DNA of 64,000 nt from Marinobacter sp. NP-4(2019) (lineage in GTDB: Bacteria > Pseudomonadota > Gammaproteobacteria > Pseudomonadales > Oleiphilaceae). Both the position numbers and the translations under genes were made by a program. Each line of letters begins with the position of its first letter. Position 1 is the stretch's first letter. The notes under the pieces are model-generated. The model was given only the letters and a program-made list of their open reading frames with translations, was not told the origin of the DNA and did no database searches. Location: positions 62,001 to 126,000 of the forward strand of contig NZ_CP034142.1 of NCBI RefSeq assembly GCF_003994855.1. The letters are read 5' to 3'. This document shows positions 24,860 to 31,371 of the stretch, one piece after another.

Positions 24860-25636
24860 ATGCTAAAAGAAGCCAATAACTTCAGAAGCTTGGCAAAGAG
24901 CCAAGCTACGCTGCACTCGCTTCCAGTTCCTGACATTGGGCAGGACGAAGTTGAAATGGCGCGATTGCCCAAGGTCATGATTGCTGATCATCAGCCGCTT
25001 TTTCGCGACGCCATACGCGACATTATTTTAGTAAATCATCTTTGTGAACATGTCTTCGAGGTATCCAGCTTGAAAGATGCTATGGAAATCGTGAGTGAGC
25101 ATGGCAGCCTTGGTCTCATCTTCTTCGATCTCGACATGCCGGAAATGCAGGGGCTTGGCGGTCTCGGTAGCTTAAATGAGATCGCACCTTCGCTACCCAT
25201 CATAGTTATGTCGGTTAGAGTAAATAGGTATATCACGTCTCAGGCGATTGGCCGGGGGGCCATGGGAGTCGTAGCGAAAAATGCATCAAGAAATGAAATT
25301 GTCGACGCTATTCGACAGGTTTTGGATGGCAAGATTTGCATTTGTGCAGGCTCTGACGAATTCGAAAGTGGTAATGGTCTTGCTGCTGGCCGAGCCGGAT
25401 CAGAAGCAGAGATAGATCGCAGCCAGTTTCAATCTTTAACAAAGCGCCAGTTGATAGTTTTAGAGAGAATAACACTTGGAGAGTCCAACAAACAGATTGC
25501 GTACAACTTACACCTGGCCGAAACGACCGTGAAGGCTCATGTTTCGGCTGTTTTACGTAAGCTAAATGTTCAGAACCGCGCGCAGGCGATCCTTGCAGCG
25601 AGTTGTCTCGACCTAGTTTCCCGAATGCGCAAATAG
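24860..25636 (+). CDS. LuxR-type response regulator, AgmR/ExaE-like
   Basis: 258 aa from an ATG with a GAGG site; an internal ATG at 24956 gives 226 aa, closer to the usual AgmR length, and may be the real start. Receiver domain: phospho-acceptor Asp90 (LIFFDLDMPEMQG), Lys140 (GVVAKNAS), Ser118. The usual paired acidic residues are reduced: IADHQPLF has one Asp followed by His. The C-terminal LuxR helix-turn-helix is clear (LTKRQLIVLERITLGESNKQ). AgmR/ExaE-type regulators control PQQ-alcohol dehydrogenase genes in Pseudomonas. No sensor kinase is nearby. Confidence 0.88.
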   Translation: MLKEANNFRSLAKSQATLHSLPVPDIGQDEVEMARLPKVMIADHQPLFRDAIRDIILVNHLCEHVFEVSSLKDAMEIVSEHGSLGLIFFDLDMPEMQGLGGLGSLNEIAPSLPIIVMSVRVNRYITSQAIGRGAMGVVAKNASRNEIVDAIRQVLDGKICICAGSDEFESGNGLAAGRAGSEAEIDRSQFQSLTKRQLIVLERITLGESNKQIAYNLHLAETTVKAHVSAVLRKLNVQNRAQAILAASCLDLVSRMRK

Positions 25637-25778
25637 CCGGGTGTTTCGATTCAGAGCAGACCTAAAACGAGGCCGGAGTCGAAAACTGACTGAAAAATCA
25701 AATCAGCCGGTGGGTGCTGAGAGAATTCCAACTGGCAGTTTTCGGAACGAATGTCAGGAACATTCGGAGCTTATGTAA

Positions 25779-25794
25779 ACATCCCTGTTTTAGT
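25779..25794 (+). repeat. 16-nt direct repeat, right copy
   Basis: ACATCCCTGTTTTAGT, one base different from 10959-10974. Confidence 0.4.
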
Positions 25795-25939
25795 TGCACC
25801 GCGGATTAGGGTTCTCCGCACGGTTGTGTTTTGCCAAACATTCCAATGTCAGAGGGTCTTTCGGTGACTCGCGGGGGGGAAGGCAACCAGGTCACGCGGC
25901 CGAAGAAAAGGTCCGCTTTATTGTTCAATTCGGTCGTTT

Positions 25940-25960
25940 CTGAATGTCCGCTTTTGTTTA
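25940..25960 (-). repeat. Dispersed AAAGCGGACA motif, copy 7
   Basis: CTGAATGTCCGCTTTTGTTT, inverted orientation; its right end overlaps the left cassette repeat by a few bases. Confidence 0.5.
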
Positions 25961-25971
25961 GTTGGGTGCAA
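25957..25971 (+). repeat. Cassette-flanking direct repeat, left
   Basis: TTTAGTTGGGTGCAA, matching 31118-31132 at 13 of 15 positions (the last 10 are identical). Confidence 0.6.
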
Positions 25972-26044
25972 GGGAAAGAGTACCGGCCGAACTGGCGACT
26001 TATGTCACAATAACGTGGCTGGGGCGGCAAAAATATGTATAAGA

Positions 26045-26455
26045 CTACTCACTTGGTTTACCCCAAAAAACTGTCACGTTTTTACTTTCCAGAATTGAAG
26101 AGAGACGACGATTTTCGAGCTCTAAGGTCGCGTTTTTGGAGGCGAGTTTATTGCGCTGCTCAGTCAGCTCAACGATTTTTTCTCGCAGCTGACGGTTCTT
26201 GGCTCTCTCATCCTTGAGTTTATCGTGCTTTTCATCACGCTGTCTCTGGATCGCTTTGTTGGCATTGCCCCGGATGCGCTCCATCAGGTCAGGGTAGTCT
26301 TTGTGGATAAGGGCACGACTGACTCCGGCCTCCTCAGCCACCGCCGCTACGGAGATCTTGCGTCCCTTCTCCACCACCTTGGGCTGGCCGTTTTCCAGTC
26401 GAACAATGGCCAGACGGATACGCTTGTGGGTGTCTGATTCAGATGGCTTTGGCAT
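26045..26455 (-). CDS. Small accessory protein of the recombinase cassette (HTH plus coiled coil)
   Basis: 136 aa. Residues 25-65 look like a TetR-type helix-turn-helix (ISVAAVAEEAGVSRALIHKD), and residues 70-125 form a long charged coiled coil (KLKDERAKNRQLREKIVELT). It is comparable in size and position to Tn554 TnpC, which assists and orients transposition. It overlaps the upstream 618-aa gene by 17 bp, so translation is coupled. It probably binds the element ends or its promoter. Confidence 0.75.
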   Translation of the reverse strand: MPKPSESDTHKRIRLAIVRLENGQPKVVEKGRKISVAAVAEEAGVSRALIHKDYPDLMERIRGNANKAIQRQRDEKHDKLKDERAKNRQLREKIVELTEQRNKLASKNATLELENRRLSSILESKNVTVFWGKPSE

Positions 26456-28295
26456 CAGCCAGTTGCTCCTTGAGGCGGTTGATGTCCACGCCGAGATCGG
26501 TCAACACCTTTATACAGCGTTCCATGGTGCGCTTGACGGTCTTCAGGCCGGAGTCGGTCAGGTCGTCGATCTGACGCAGTTCAATCTGTTGTAGGTAGAG
26601 CCCTTCCCAGAACGGTTTGTGGGTATCGTCGATACAGCCGTGCTCACAGCCTTCGCATTGACCACCGGCGCAGTCCACACCCGTGTCATTGGTACACCAG
26701 GCGATGCCTGTGGAGCGCAGGTACACCAGCTCGCTGATGGCCTCGACCATCGCCCGCCGATCTTTGTAGGTGCGTACCTCCTCGGTGCGGCTGCGCATCT
26801 GAAGGATGTGACCGGCCATGCCACCGGAAAGCAGCGTATCGGGCTCCAACCAGTGACCCACAATTGCCTGACGTTTGTGATCAAACGCGGCATATATTTC
26901 GTCGTACAGCTCCAGATCCTGAGCCTCATTCATCACGTACAGGATGGTCATATCGAGGCTCCAGTGCTTGAAGTGATCCCGCAGATACCGTAGATCGCCA
27001 AGCTTGTGGTGGACCACGTAGTTGGCGAAAGTGCGCCGGAACTGGTGCGACGACAGCTTCCAGTCCAGTCCAAGAGCCTTCGTAAAGTTTTTTAAGGTTG
27101 TATCCAGAGATGCACCACTTAGTCGGGTAAGGCGGTTATTGTGGTTCGGCGGGGATTTGGTCAGTCCCACCGCGCCGGAGATCGCCCGTAAACGGGTTAT
27201 TTCCTGTAGGTCTTCCGCCTCCTTGGCCGCTTCCAACGCTGCTTCCAAGCCATGCTGGAAGGGTGCTGAGAGCCGCTCCAGGACATTCACGGCTTCGATG
27301 GCAATCTTCGGGCATAGCCAGGAGGTCTTGCCCGCATGGGTTTTGTCCGAGCGGGAGACAAGGAAGTAAAATCGCTCGCCGTCCCGAACCTGGCTGAACC
27401 AGTCGCCCCGATGGATCTGGCCCAATTCATGGGCGCGGATGCCGGTGGTGGCCAGAATGATCACAAAGCACCCGTCTCGCAGGTTGGTCAGCGTTTGTTT
27501 CAGGGCTGCCACTCCCCGATCCCAGCCTCGGGTTTTCAGGAAGCGGGTTTTCTCTGTAGATTGGGTATTCGGGAGTTTCGAGCGCGGTTGATAAGCCGCC
27601 ACGGCATCCCGGTGCGCCAGAAGATCGTCGGCTTGGCGGAGCAATGACTCCGCGTGCTGGAACAGCTGCTTCAGAACGTCATCGGGGATGATCTCAGTTT
27701 TGGATTTGCGATCCTGTTTCATTCCGGCCAACGCCGTGGCCGAGCCGTCGGGCCAGGGGTGATCAAAGCCGCTCGCAGTGGCCCGGAGGCCCTTCCAGCA
27801 GAGTTCGATCGCAAACAACCTGTAAAACTTTGTCGTGCCACTCAAGGGTGTTCCCGGCTTGTTGGGCAAGGTCAAACCGCGGACGTATTGCACGTAGCGT
27901 AATGCCACCAACGGGGTAACCTGCGTGTGCGAGCGAATGCCCTGACCGTGTAGCCAGTTCAGCCAATGCACCAGGTTTTCGAAGCGAGTTCTGATCGTCG
28001 CGTTGGCCAACGAATTTTCCGCCCAAATAGAGCGTGCAATCACGAGCTTGGCTTCGGCACACAGTTGCTCGCCGCTGATCCGCGTAAAGTCCAGCTTACG
28101 GTGGCTGTCGCGGTGGTTGCCGGTGTCCTTGGATTTGGGCAGCCACCACTGCGGGTCTTCGTACCTTGAGAGCACGTAGAGTGCGCCCTCGGCCCGGTCT
28201 GTGGTCATGATGCCTTGCAGCACCTCTCCACCGGGCAACGCCTTCAACAGCCGTTCGCGGTCGGTCAGCAACTCTGCGCCTGTGATTATGCTCAT
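26439..28295 (-). CDS. Tyrosine recombinase, 618 aa (third of trio)
   Basis: A large site-specific integrase. The catalytic set is complete: Arg287 (TTGIRAHELG), Lys318 region (SDKTHAGKTSW), His417-x-x-Arg420 (SSHQFRRTFANY), His444 (DHFKHWSLDM) and Tyr453 (TILYVMNEAQ). The C-terminal 120 residues hold a Cys cluster (TGVDCAGGQCEGCEHGC) that could bind zinc, then a helical region. The start overlaps the preceding gene by 4 bp. Confidence 0.88.
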   Translation of the reverse strand: MSIITGAELLTDRERLLKALPGGEVLQGIMTTDRAEGALYVLSRYEDPQWWLPKSKDTGNHRDSHRKLDFTRISGEQLCAEAKLVIARSIWAENSLANATIRTRFENLVHWLNWLHGQGIRSHTQVTPLVALRYVQYVRGLTLPNKPGTPLSGTTKFYRLFAIELCWKGLRATASGFDHPWPDGSATALAGMKQDRKSKTEIIPDDVLKQLFQHAESLLRQADDLLAHRDAVAAYQPRSKLPNTQSTEKTRFLKTRGWDRGVAALKQTLTNLRDGCFVIILATTGIRAHELGQIHRGDWFSQVRDGERFYFLVSRSDKTHAGKTSWLCPKIAIEAVNVLERLSAPFQHGLEAALEAAKEAEDLQEITRLRAISGAVGLTKSPPNHNNRLTRLSGASLDTTLKNFTKALGLDWKLSSHQFRRTFANYVVHHKLGDLRYLRDHFKHWSLDMTILYVMNEAQDLELYDEIYAAFDHKRQAIVGHWLEPDTLLSGGMAGHILQMRSRTEEVRTYKDRRAMVEAISELVYLRSTGIAWCTNDTGVDCAGGQCEGCEHGCIDDTHKPFWEGLYLQQIELRQIDDLTDSGLKTVKRTMERCIKVLTDLGVDINRLKEQLADAKAI

Positions 28296-29938
28296 ACCGC
28301 CATCCTCGCCATGCTGAGGTCTCGCCAGAAGGGATGGGGGTTGTGTTTGGCCTTTTCCCGTTGCTCGGACACCAGAGTCGCATCAAAGAGAGGAGCAATC
28401 TCCTCATCAATCAGACGGATGACTTGCTTGAGGTATTTCGTCCAACGCTTGCCACCAAAGGTGTCGTAGTTCCGCAGAGCGGCCCAGTAGAAGCTGAACA
28501 GCCGATACAAGTCGTCACCAGTCACCACAAAGCTCTTGCATCGGAAGCAGCCCAAGTAGTCCTGACAGGGCTCACCGTTTTTCGGGGCACGGTGCCCTCG
28601 ACGGACATCCTTACACGACGACACAGGCGTTCGATCACTGGCAATGATCGTCGATGTGCTGAGCATGGCTTCCACGCGGGCTTCGCCCAGGAACCGCATG
28701 TTGGTTTCCGCTTCAGGCGGCGCTTCCCAGTAGTGGGCGTCGCCGGTCTGAACCGTATGTCGCCCCGTTCTGGCAGTAATCAACGGGTCCTGCCCGGACA
28801 GCTCCCAAACGCGATTCAGGAGCGTCTGGCGCAATCGACTGACGTTCAAAGCGAGCGGTTTGCCATCGTCCGTTTGAAGCTGGTGTCGGTCGACAAGTCG
28901 CTTGATTGATCTTTGCAAAACTTGAGCCGAAAGTCGGCAAGGTTTTCCAGCAGTAGTTCCACTACTGCTCTCGTAGACCAGCAGCCGATGTGGGTCATCG
29001 AACTGGGCGCGTATCGTGGCGTTTCTCGTATGGATCAGATCAATGGCATCGGCGGCATAGAGGTGGATACTGGCCATCTCGGCCACCTCCTCCGACTTCC
29101 GAAGAGCCACCACGTGCGTGGACCTGCCACGGCGTTTAAAGCTCACGAGCAGGCGCAGGTTGGCTTTGAGCGGGTGGGGCTGCACACAATCCGCGACCAA
29201 CTCCAGGATGGGCGTCACGTTCATGCCGGTGGACAGCGCGATGGACAGGACGCACACGGTCAAATCGTAGTTGGTTAGCGGCTCCGAATGGGCCACGATG
29301 CGTTCCATCTCGATCCTTAGCGCTTTGATCAGGAGCCGCTTCTCGTTCTTGGTGAGGGCTTTCTGACTCTTAGTTCGCTTATTGAGGTTCGGGAATGGAT
29401 TGCGAGGCCAGACGGTTGTCATGTCCGCCTCCGGCCAGAAGCCGAATCGATGACAGGCCCTGAGCAGAGATTTAGTAGCAGTGAAGTAGTTCTTCTGAGC
29501 CCCGTATTCGATGGGTTCGTTTCTCAGGTACTGGAGAAATTGTTTGATGGTGTCGGCGTTCAGATCCGCCATGGTCAGGCATTCTTCGCTGGCAGCGTGA
29601 AGCAGCGACAGGAAGGGCGCAAAGTAACGAAAGCCAGAGTTCCAGTAACCAACAATCGTGGTCAGGCTGAGGGACTTTCCCGTCGTTTTGACGCTCTCGG
29701 CAACCAGCTTTTCGAGGGTGCGGTGGCAGGCGGCGGTGATGTCGTCATAGCCCTGACCGTAAAACGGACTGACGTCTGCGGACCGCCTGTTTGATGTGTT
29801 TTCGGGAAAGGCAACGACGGTGTTCGCCGGTTTTAAAACCGGCGCTTGATCAACGGTGGCGGCTTTCGTCTCGGTCGCCGTCTCGCCAGCGCCCTGAACG
29901 CCGATCTCGTGCTCCTCTATCGTGAAATCCTTTTTCAT
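28292..29938 (-). CDS. Diverged tyrosine recombinase, 548 aa (second of trio)
   Basis: A TnpB-like recombinase relative. It has a SAM-like N-terminal region, but the first catalytic Arg appears replaced: LSTGMNVTPILEL has Asn240 where family members have Arg. Later text SRLRQTLLNRVWELSG and TGRHTVQTGDAHYW occupies the positions of the HxxR box and the nucleophile motif, with Tyr retained. A Cys cluster (Cys464 and Cys467 in LGCFRCKSF, with earlier Cys) may bind zinc. It may be a structural partner rather than an active enzyme. It overlaps both neighbours by 4 bp. Confidence 0.82.
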   Translation of the reverse strand: MKKDFTIEEHEIGVQGAGETATETKAATVDQAPVLKPANTVVAFPENTSNRRSADVSPFYGQGYDDITAACHRTLEKLVAESVKTTGKSLSLTTIVGYWNSGFRYFAPFLSLLHAASEECLTMADLNADTIKQFLQYLRNEPIEYGAQKNYFTATKSLLRACHRFGFWPEADMTTVWPRNPFPNLNKRTKSQKALTKNEKRLLIKALRIEMERIVAHSEPLTNYDLTVCVLSIALSTGMNVTPILELVADCVQPHPLKANLRLLVSFKRRGRSTHVVALRKSEEVAEMASIHLYAADAIDLIHTRNATIRAQFDDPHRLLVYESSSGTTAGKPCRLSAQVLQRSIKRLVDRHQLQTDDGKPLALNVSRLRQTLLNRVWELSGQDPLITARTGRHTVQTGDAHYWEAPPEAETNMRFLGEARVEAMLSTSTIIASDRTPVSSCKDVRRGHRAPKNGEPCQDYLGCFRCKSFVVTGDDLYRLFSFYWAALRNYDTFGGKRWTKYLKQVIRLIDEEIAPLFDATLVSEQREKAKHNPHPFWRDLSMARMAV

Positions 29939-31074
29939 GCGCAGGCTGCCTCCCTTGCCGTTTCTTCAATTTCTTCCTGATACCTGGTGCGCAGATCGTC
30001 TTCGATGTCGTCCAGAAAGTGCAGGTATTTTTCCGTGGTCGTGATGCTGTTGTGCCCCAACCGATCTCGCACATAGATCAAGGGATTGAACGTGATGCTC
30101 TTGCGGGACATCAGCGATTTCAGGGTGTGCGTCGCGTAGGTGTGACGCAGGATGTGAGGATGGCAGGCAAACGACAGTTCCAATCGGTTCAGTGAATTGT
30201 TGAGCGAGGTACGAATGCTCCAGGGATTTCCCTTTGCCGTCACGAAGAGGGTTTTGGGGGCTGTCCCGTGTTTTCGGGTCGTTTCATGACGTTCGTGAAT
30301 CACGTAATCCCAGAGGTCGGCCATCAAGGAAATCGGCACATGAATCGTCCGTGGTTTGTCTCCCTTGGTGCTCATCTGTTGGGGATCAAGTTCAACCACC
30401 ACATGACTTCGAGCCGAGGTCGATTGGGGTGCTGACACACAAGTAACTGGCAACGTCAGCAACTCTTCTTTTCGCAAACCGGTTAGCAAGGCCAGTCGAA
30501 CGATCAACCGAAGCGTCTTGTTCTTGATATGTTTGAGCAGTTCATCCACTTGTTCTTTGTTGAGGACTTTGATCTTGGTTGGTGAGGTCTTCAGCAGCAC
30601 ATCCGGCTTAACGGCATACCCTCCCGATGTGTCCGTGTGTGCCAGGAATCCCTTGGGCTGTCTGACTCTTACCGTCTCAAGGTCATAAGGCAGTGTATGT
30701 ACCCAACCTTGCTTCAGAGCAAATTGATAGAACTTGATGACCAGATGCAGTCGTCTGTTGACCGTCGAGGTACTGAGGTTAAAGCGATCAAAGGAAACGT
30801 CACGATACAGGGCTAACAGGGTTTCGTGATTTCGGTGATCAAGCTCTCGCCAATCAAACCCATTGGCTTCTATGAACTCGAAATAGTCACACAAGTCTCT
30901 TCCGAACGTTTCCCAACTGCTTCGGCTTTGGACACTTCCACGCTTTAAGCAGTGATAAACGAGAAACTCCATTCCTTCGACAAACACATCATGGTTGCCT
31001 TTAAGAAGAATGGGGAACCCTTGATAAGAATGGCCCCTGACCCCAAACTCTGACGTAGATAAAAGGAACTCCAC
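29935..31074 (-). CDS. Tyrosine recombinase, 379 aa (first of trio, TnpA-like)
   Basis: A phage-integrase-type enzyme with a full catalytic set: Arg201 (LLTGLRKEELL), Lys237 (MSTKGDKPRTI), His307-x-x-Arg310 (CHPHILRHTYATH), His341 (DRLGHNSITT) and Tyr350 (TTEKYLHFLDD). An N-terminal SAM-like DNA-binding domain covers about residues 35-125. It is the first gene of the cassette; upstream lies a 6-bp inverted repeat at 31088-31109 that could be a recombinase or regulator site. In Tn554, TnpA has this position and size. Confidence 0.92.
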   Translation of the reverse strand: MEFLLSTSEFGVRGHSYQGFPILLKGNHDVFVEGMEFLVYHCLKRGSVQSRSSWETFGRDLCDYFEFIEANGFDWRELDHRNHETLLALYRDVSFDRFNLSTSTVNRRLHLVIKFYQFALKQGWVHTLPYDLETVRVRQPKGFLAHTDTSGGYAVKPDVLLKTSPTKIKVLNKEQVDELLKHIKNKTLRLIVRLALLTGLRKEELLTLPVTCVSAPQSTSARSHVVVELDPQQMSTKGDKPRTIHVPISLMADLWDYVIHERHETTRKHGTAPKTLFVTAKGNPWSIRTSLNNSLNRLELSFACHPHILRHTYATHTLKSLMSRKSITFNPLIYVRDRLGHNSITTTEKYLHFLDDIEDDLRTRYQEEIEETAREAACA

Positions 31075-31087
31075 CCTTGACTCTCAA

Positions 31088-31109
31088 ATACTGTATTTTT
31101 AATCAGTAT
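31088..31109. promoter_or_regulatory. Inverted repeat before the first recombinase
   Basis: ATACTG and CAGTAT separated by 10 AT-rich bases, 14 bp upstream of the recombinase start and inside the right cassette repeat. It is a candidate recombinase core-binding or autoregulatory site. Confidence 0.35.
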
Positions 31110-31117
31110 ATCTGGTT

Positions 31118-31132
31118 TCTATTTGGGTGCAA
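31118..31132 (+). repeat. Cassette-flanking direct repeat, right
   Basis: TCTATTTGGGTGCAA; pairs with 25957-25971. Confidence 0.6.
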
Positions 31133-31200
31133 TTAAGGGGTGGCATATTCTGGGGTACAAAACATTACATATACCTCTATAGCGTTTACCCGGAGGCTGG

Positions 31201-31312
31201 AGGCACCTGTGGGGAGAGCTGTCCAAAACACGCTCAAGCACATCCATGTGGCGCTTGGGCTCCGCCATCCATGGCTCCGCACAGTTTTGGACAGCTCTCC
31301 CCACAGGGGCCT
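31201..31312. repeat. Long hairpin A (29-bp arms) upstream of prlC
   Basis: Left arm 31201-31229 and right arm 31284-31312 pair at 28 of 29 positions; the arms meet the loop at CCAAAAC / GTTTTGG. The 54-nt loop contains CGCTCAAGCACATCCATGT, which resembles the loop core of hairpins D-F (CGCTCAGACACCCATGT). It lies 60 bp upstream of the prlC start, so it may affect prlC expression. Short open frames across it are artefacts of the palindrome. Confidence 0.85.
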
Positions 31313-31371
31313 TGCTCCGATGGCTGATATGACGAAGCTACCCTACAAATTTAAAGCTGAGAAGGGGACTT

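Larger units (their letters stand above)
25637..26044. other. Noncoding gap left of the recombinase cassette
   Basis: 408 bp without a credible gene. It holds a perfect hairpin CGAATGT-CAGGA-ACATTCG (25748-25766), the right copy of the 16-nt repeat (25779-25794), motif copy 7 (25940-25960) and the left 15-bp repeat of the recombinase cassette (25957-25971). Two short overlapping frames (25806-26030) lack ribosome binding sites. Confidence 0.5.
25957..31132 (-). mobile_element. Four-gene tyrosine recombinase cassette (Tn554-like organisation)
   Basis: Four genes on the minus strand overlap by 4, 4 and 17 bp: 379-aa, 548-aa and 618-aa tyrosine recombinases, then a 136-aa helix-turn-helix/coiled-coil protein. 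Tn554 has a related tnpA-tnpB-tnpC order (two recombinases and a small accessory protein); here there are three recombinases plus the small one. Imperfect 15-bp direct repeats lie just outside the first and last genes and could be attachment sites. If so, the element carries no cargo. This boundary reading is an inference. Confidence 0.65.
10285..31371. mobile_element. Genomic island between the carbonic anhydrase gene and prlC
   Basis: About 21 kb of accessory DNA lies between two genes that are neighbours in related genomes. It contains recombinases, an IS element, orphan antitoxin-like genes, an AT-rich possible defence block and a self-contained alcohol oxidation module, together with long noncoding stretches and dispersed repeats absent from the flanking core. 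The boundaries are inferred from gene content; no convincing long att repeat for the whole island was found. TTACAT occurs near both ends (about 10271 and 31165), too short to be persuasive. Confidence 0.7.
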
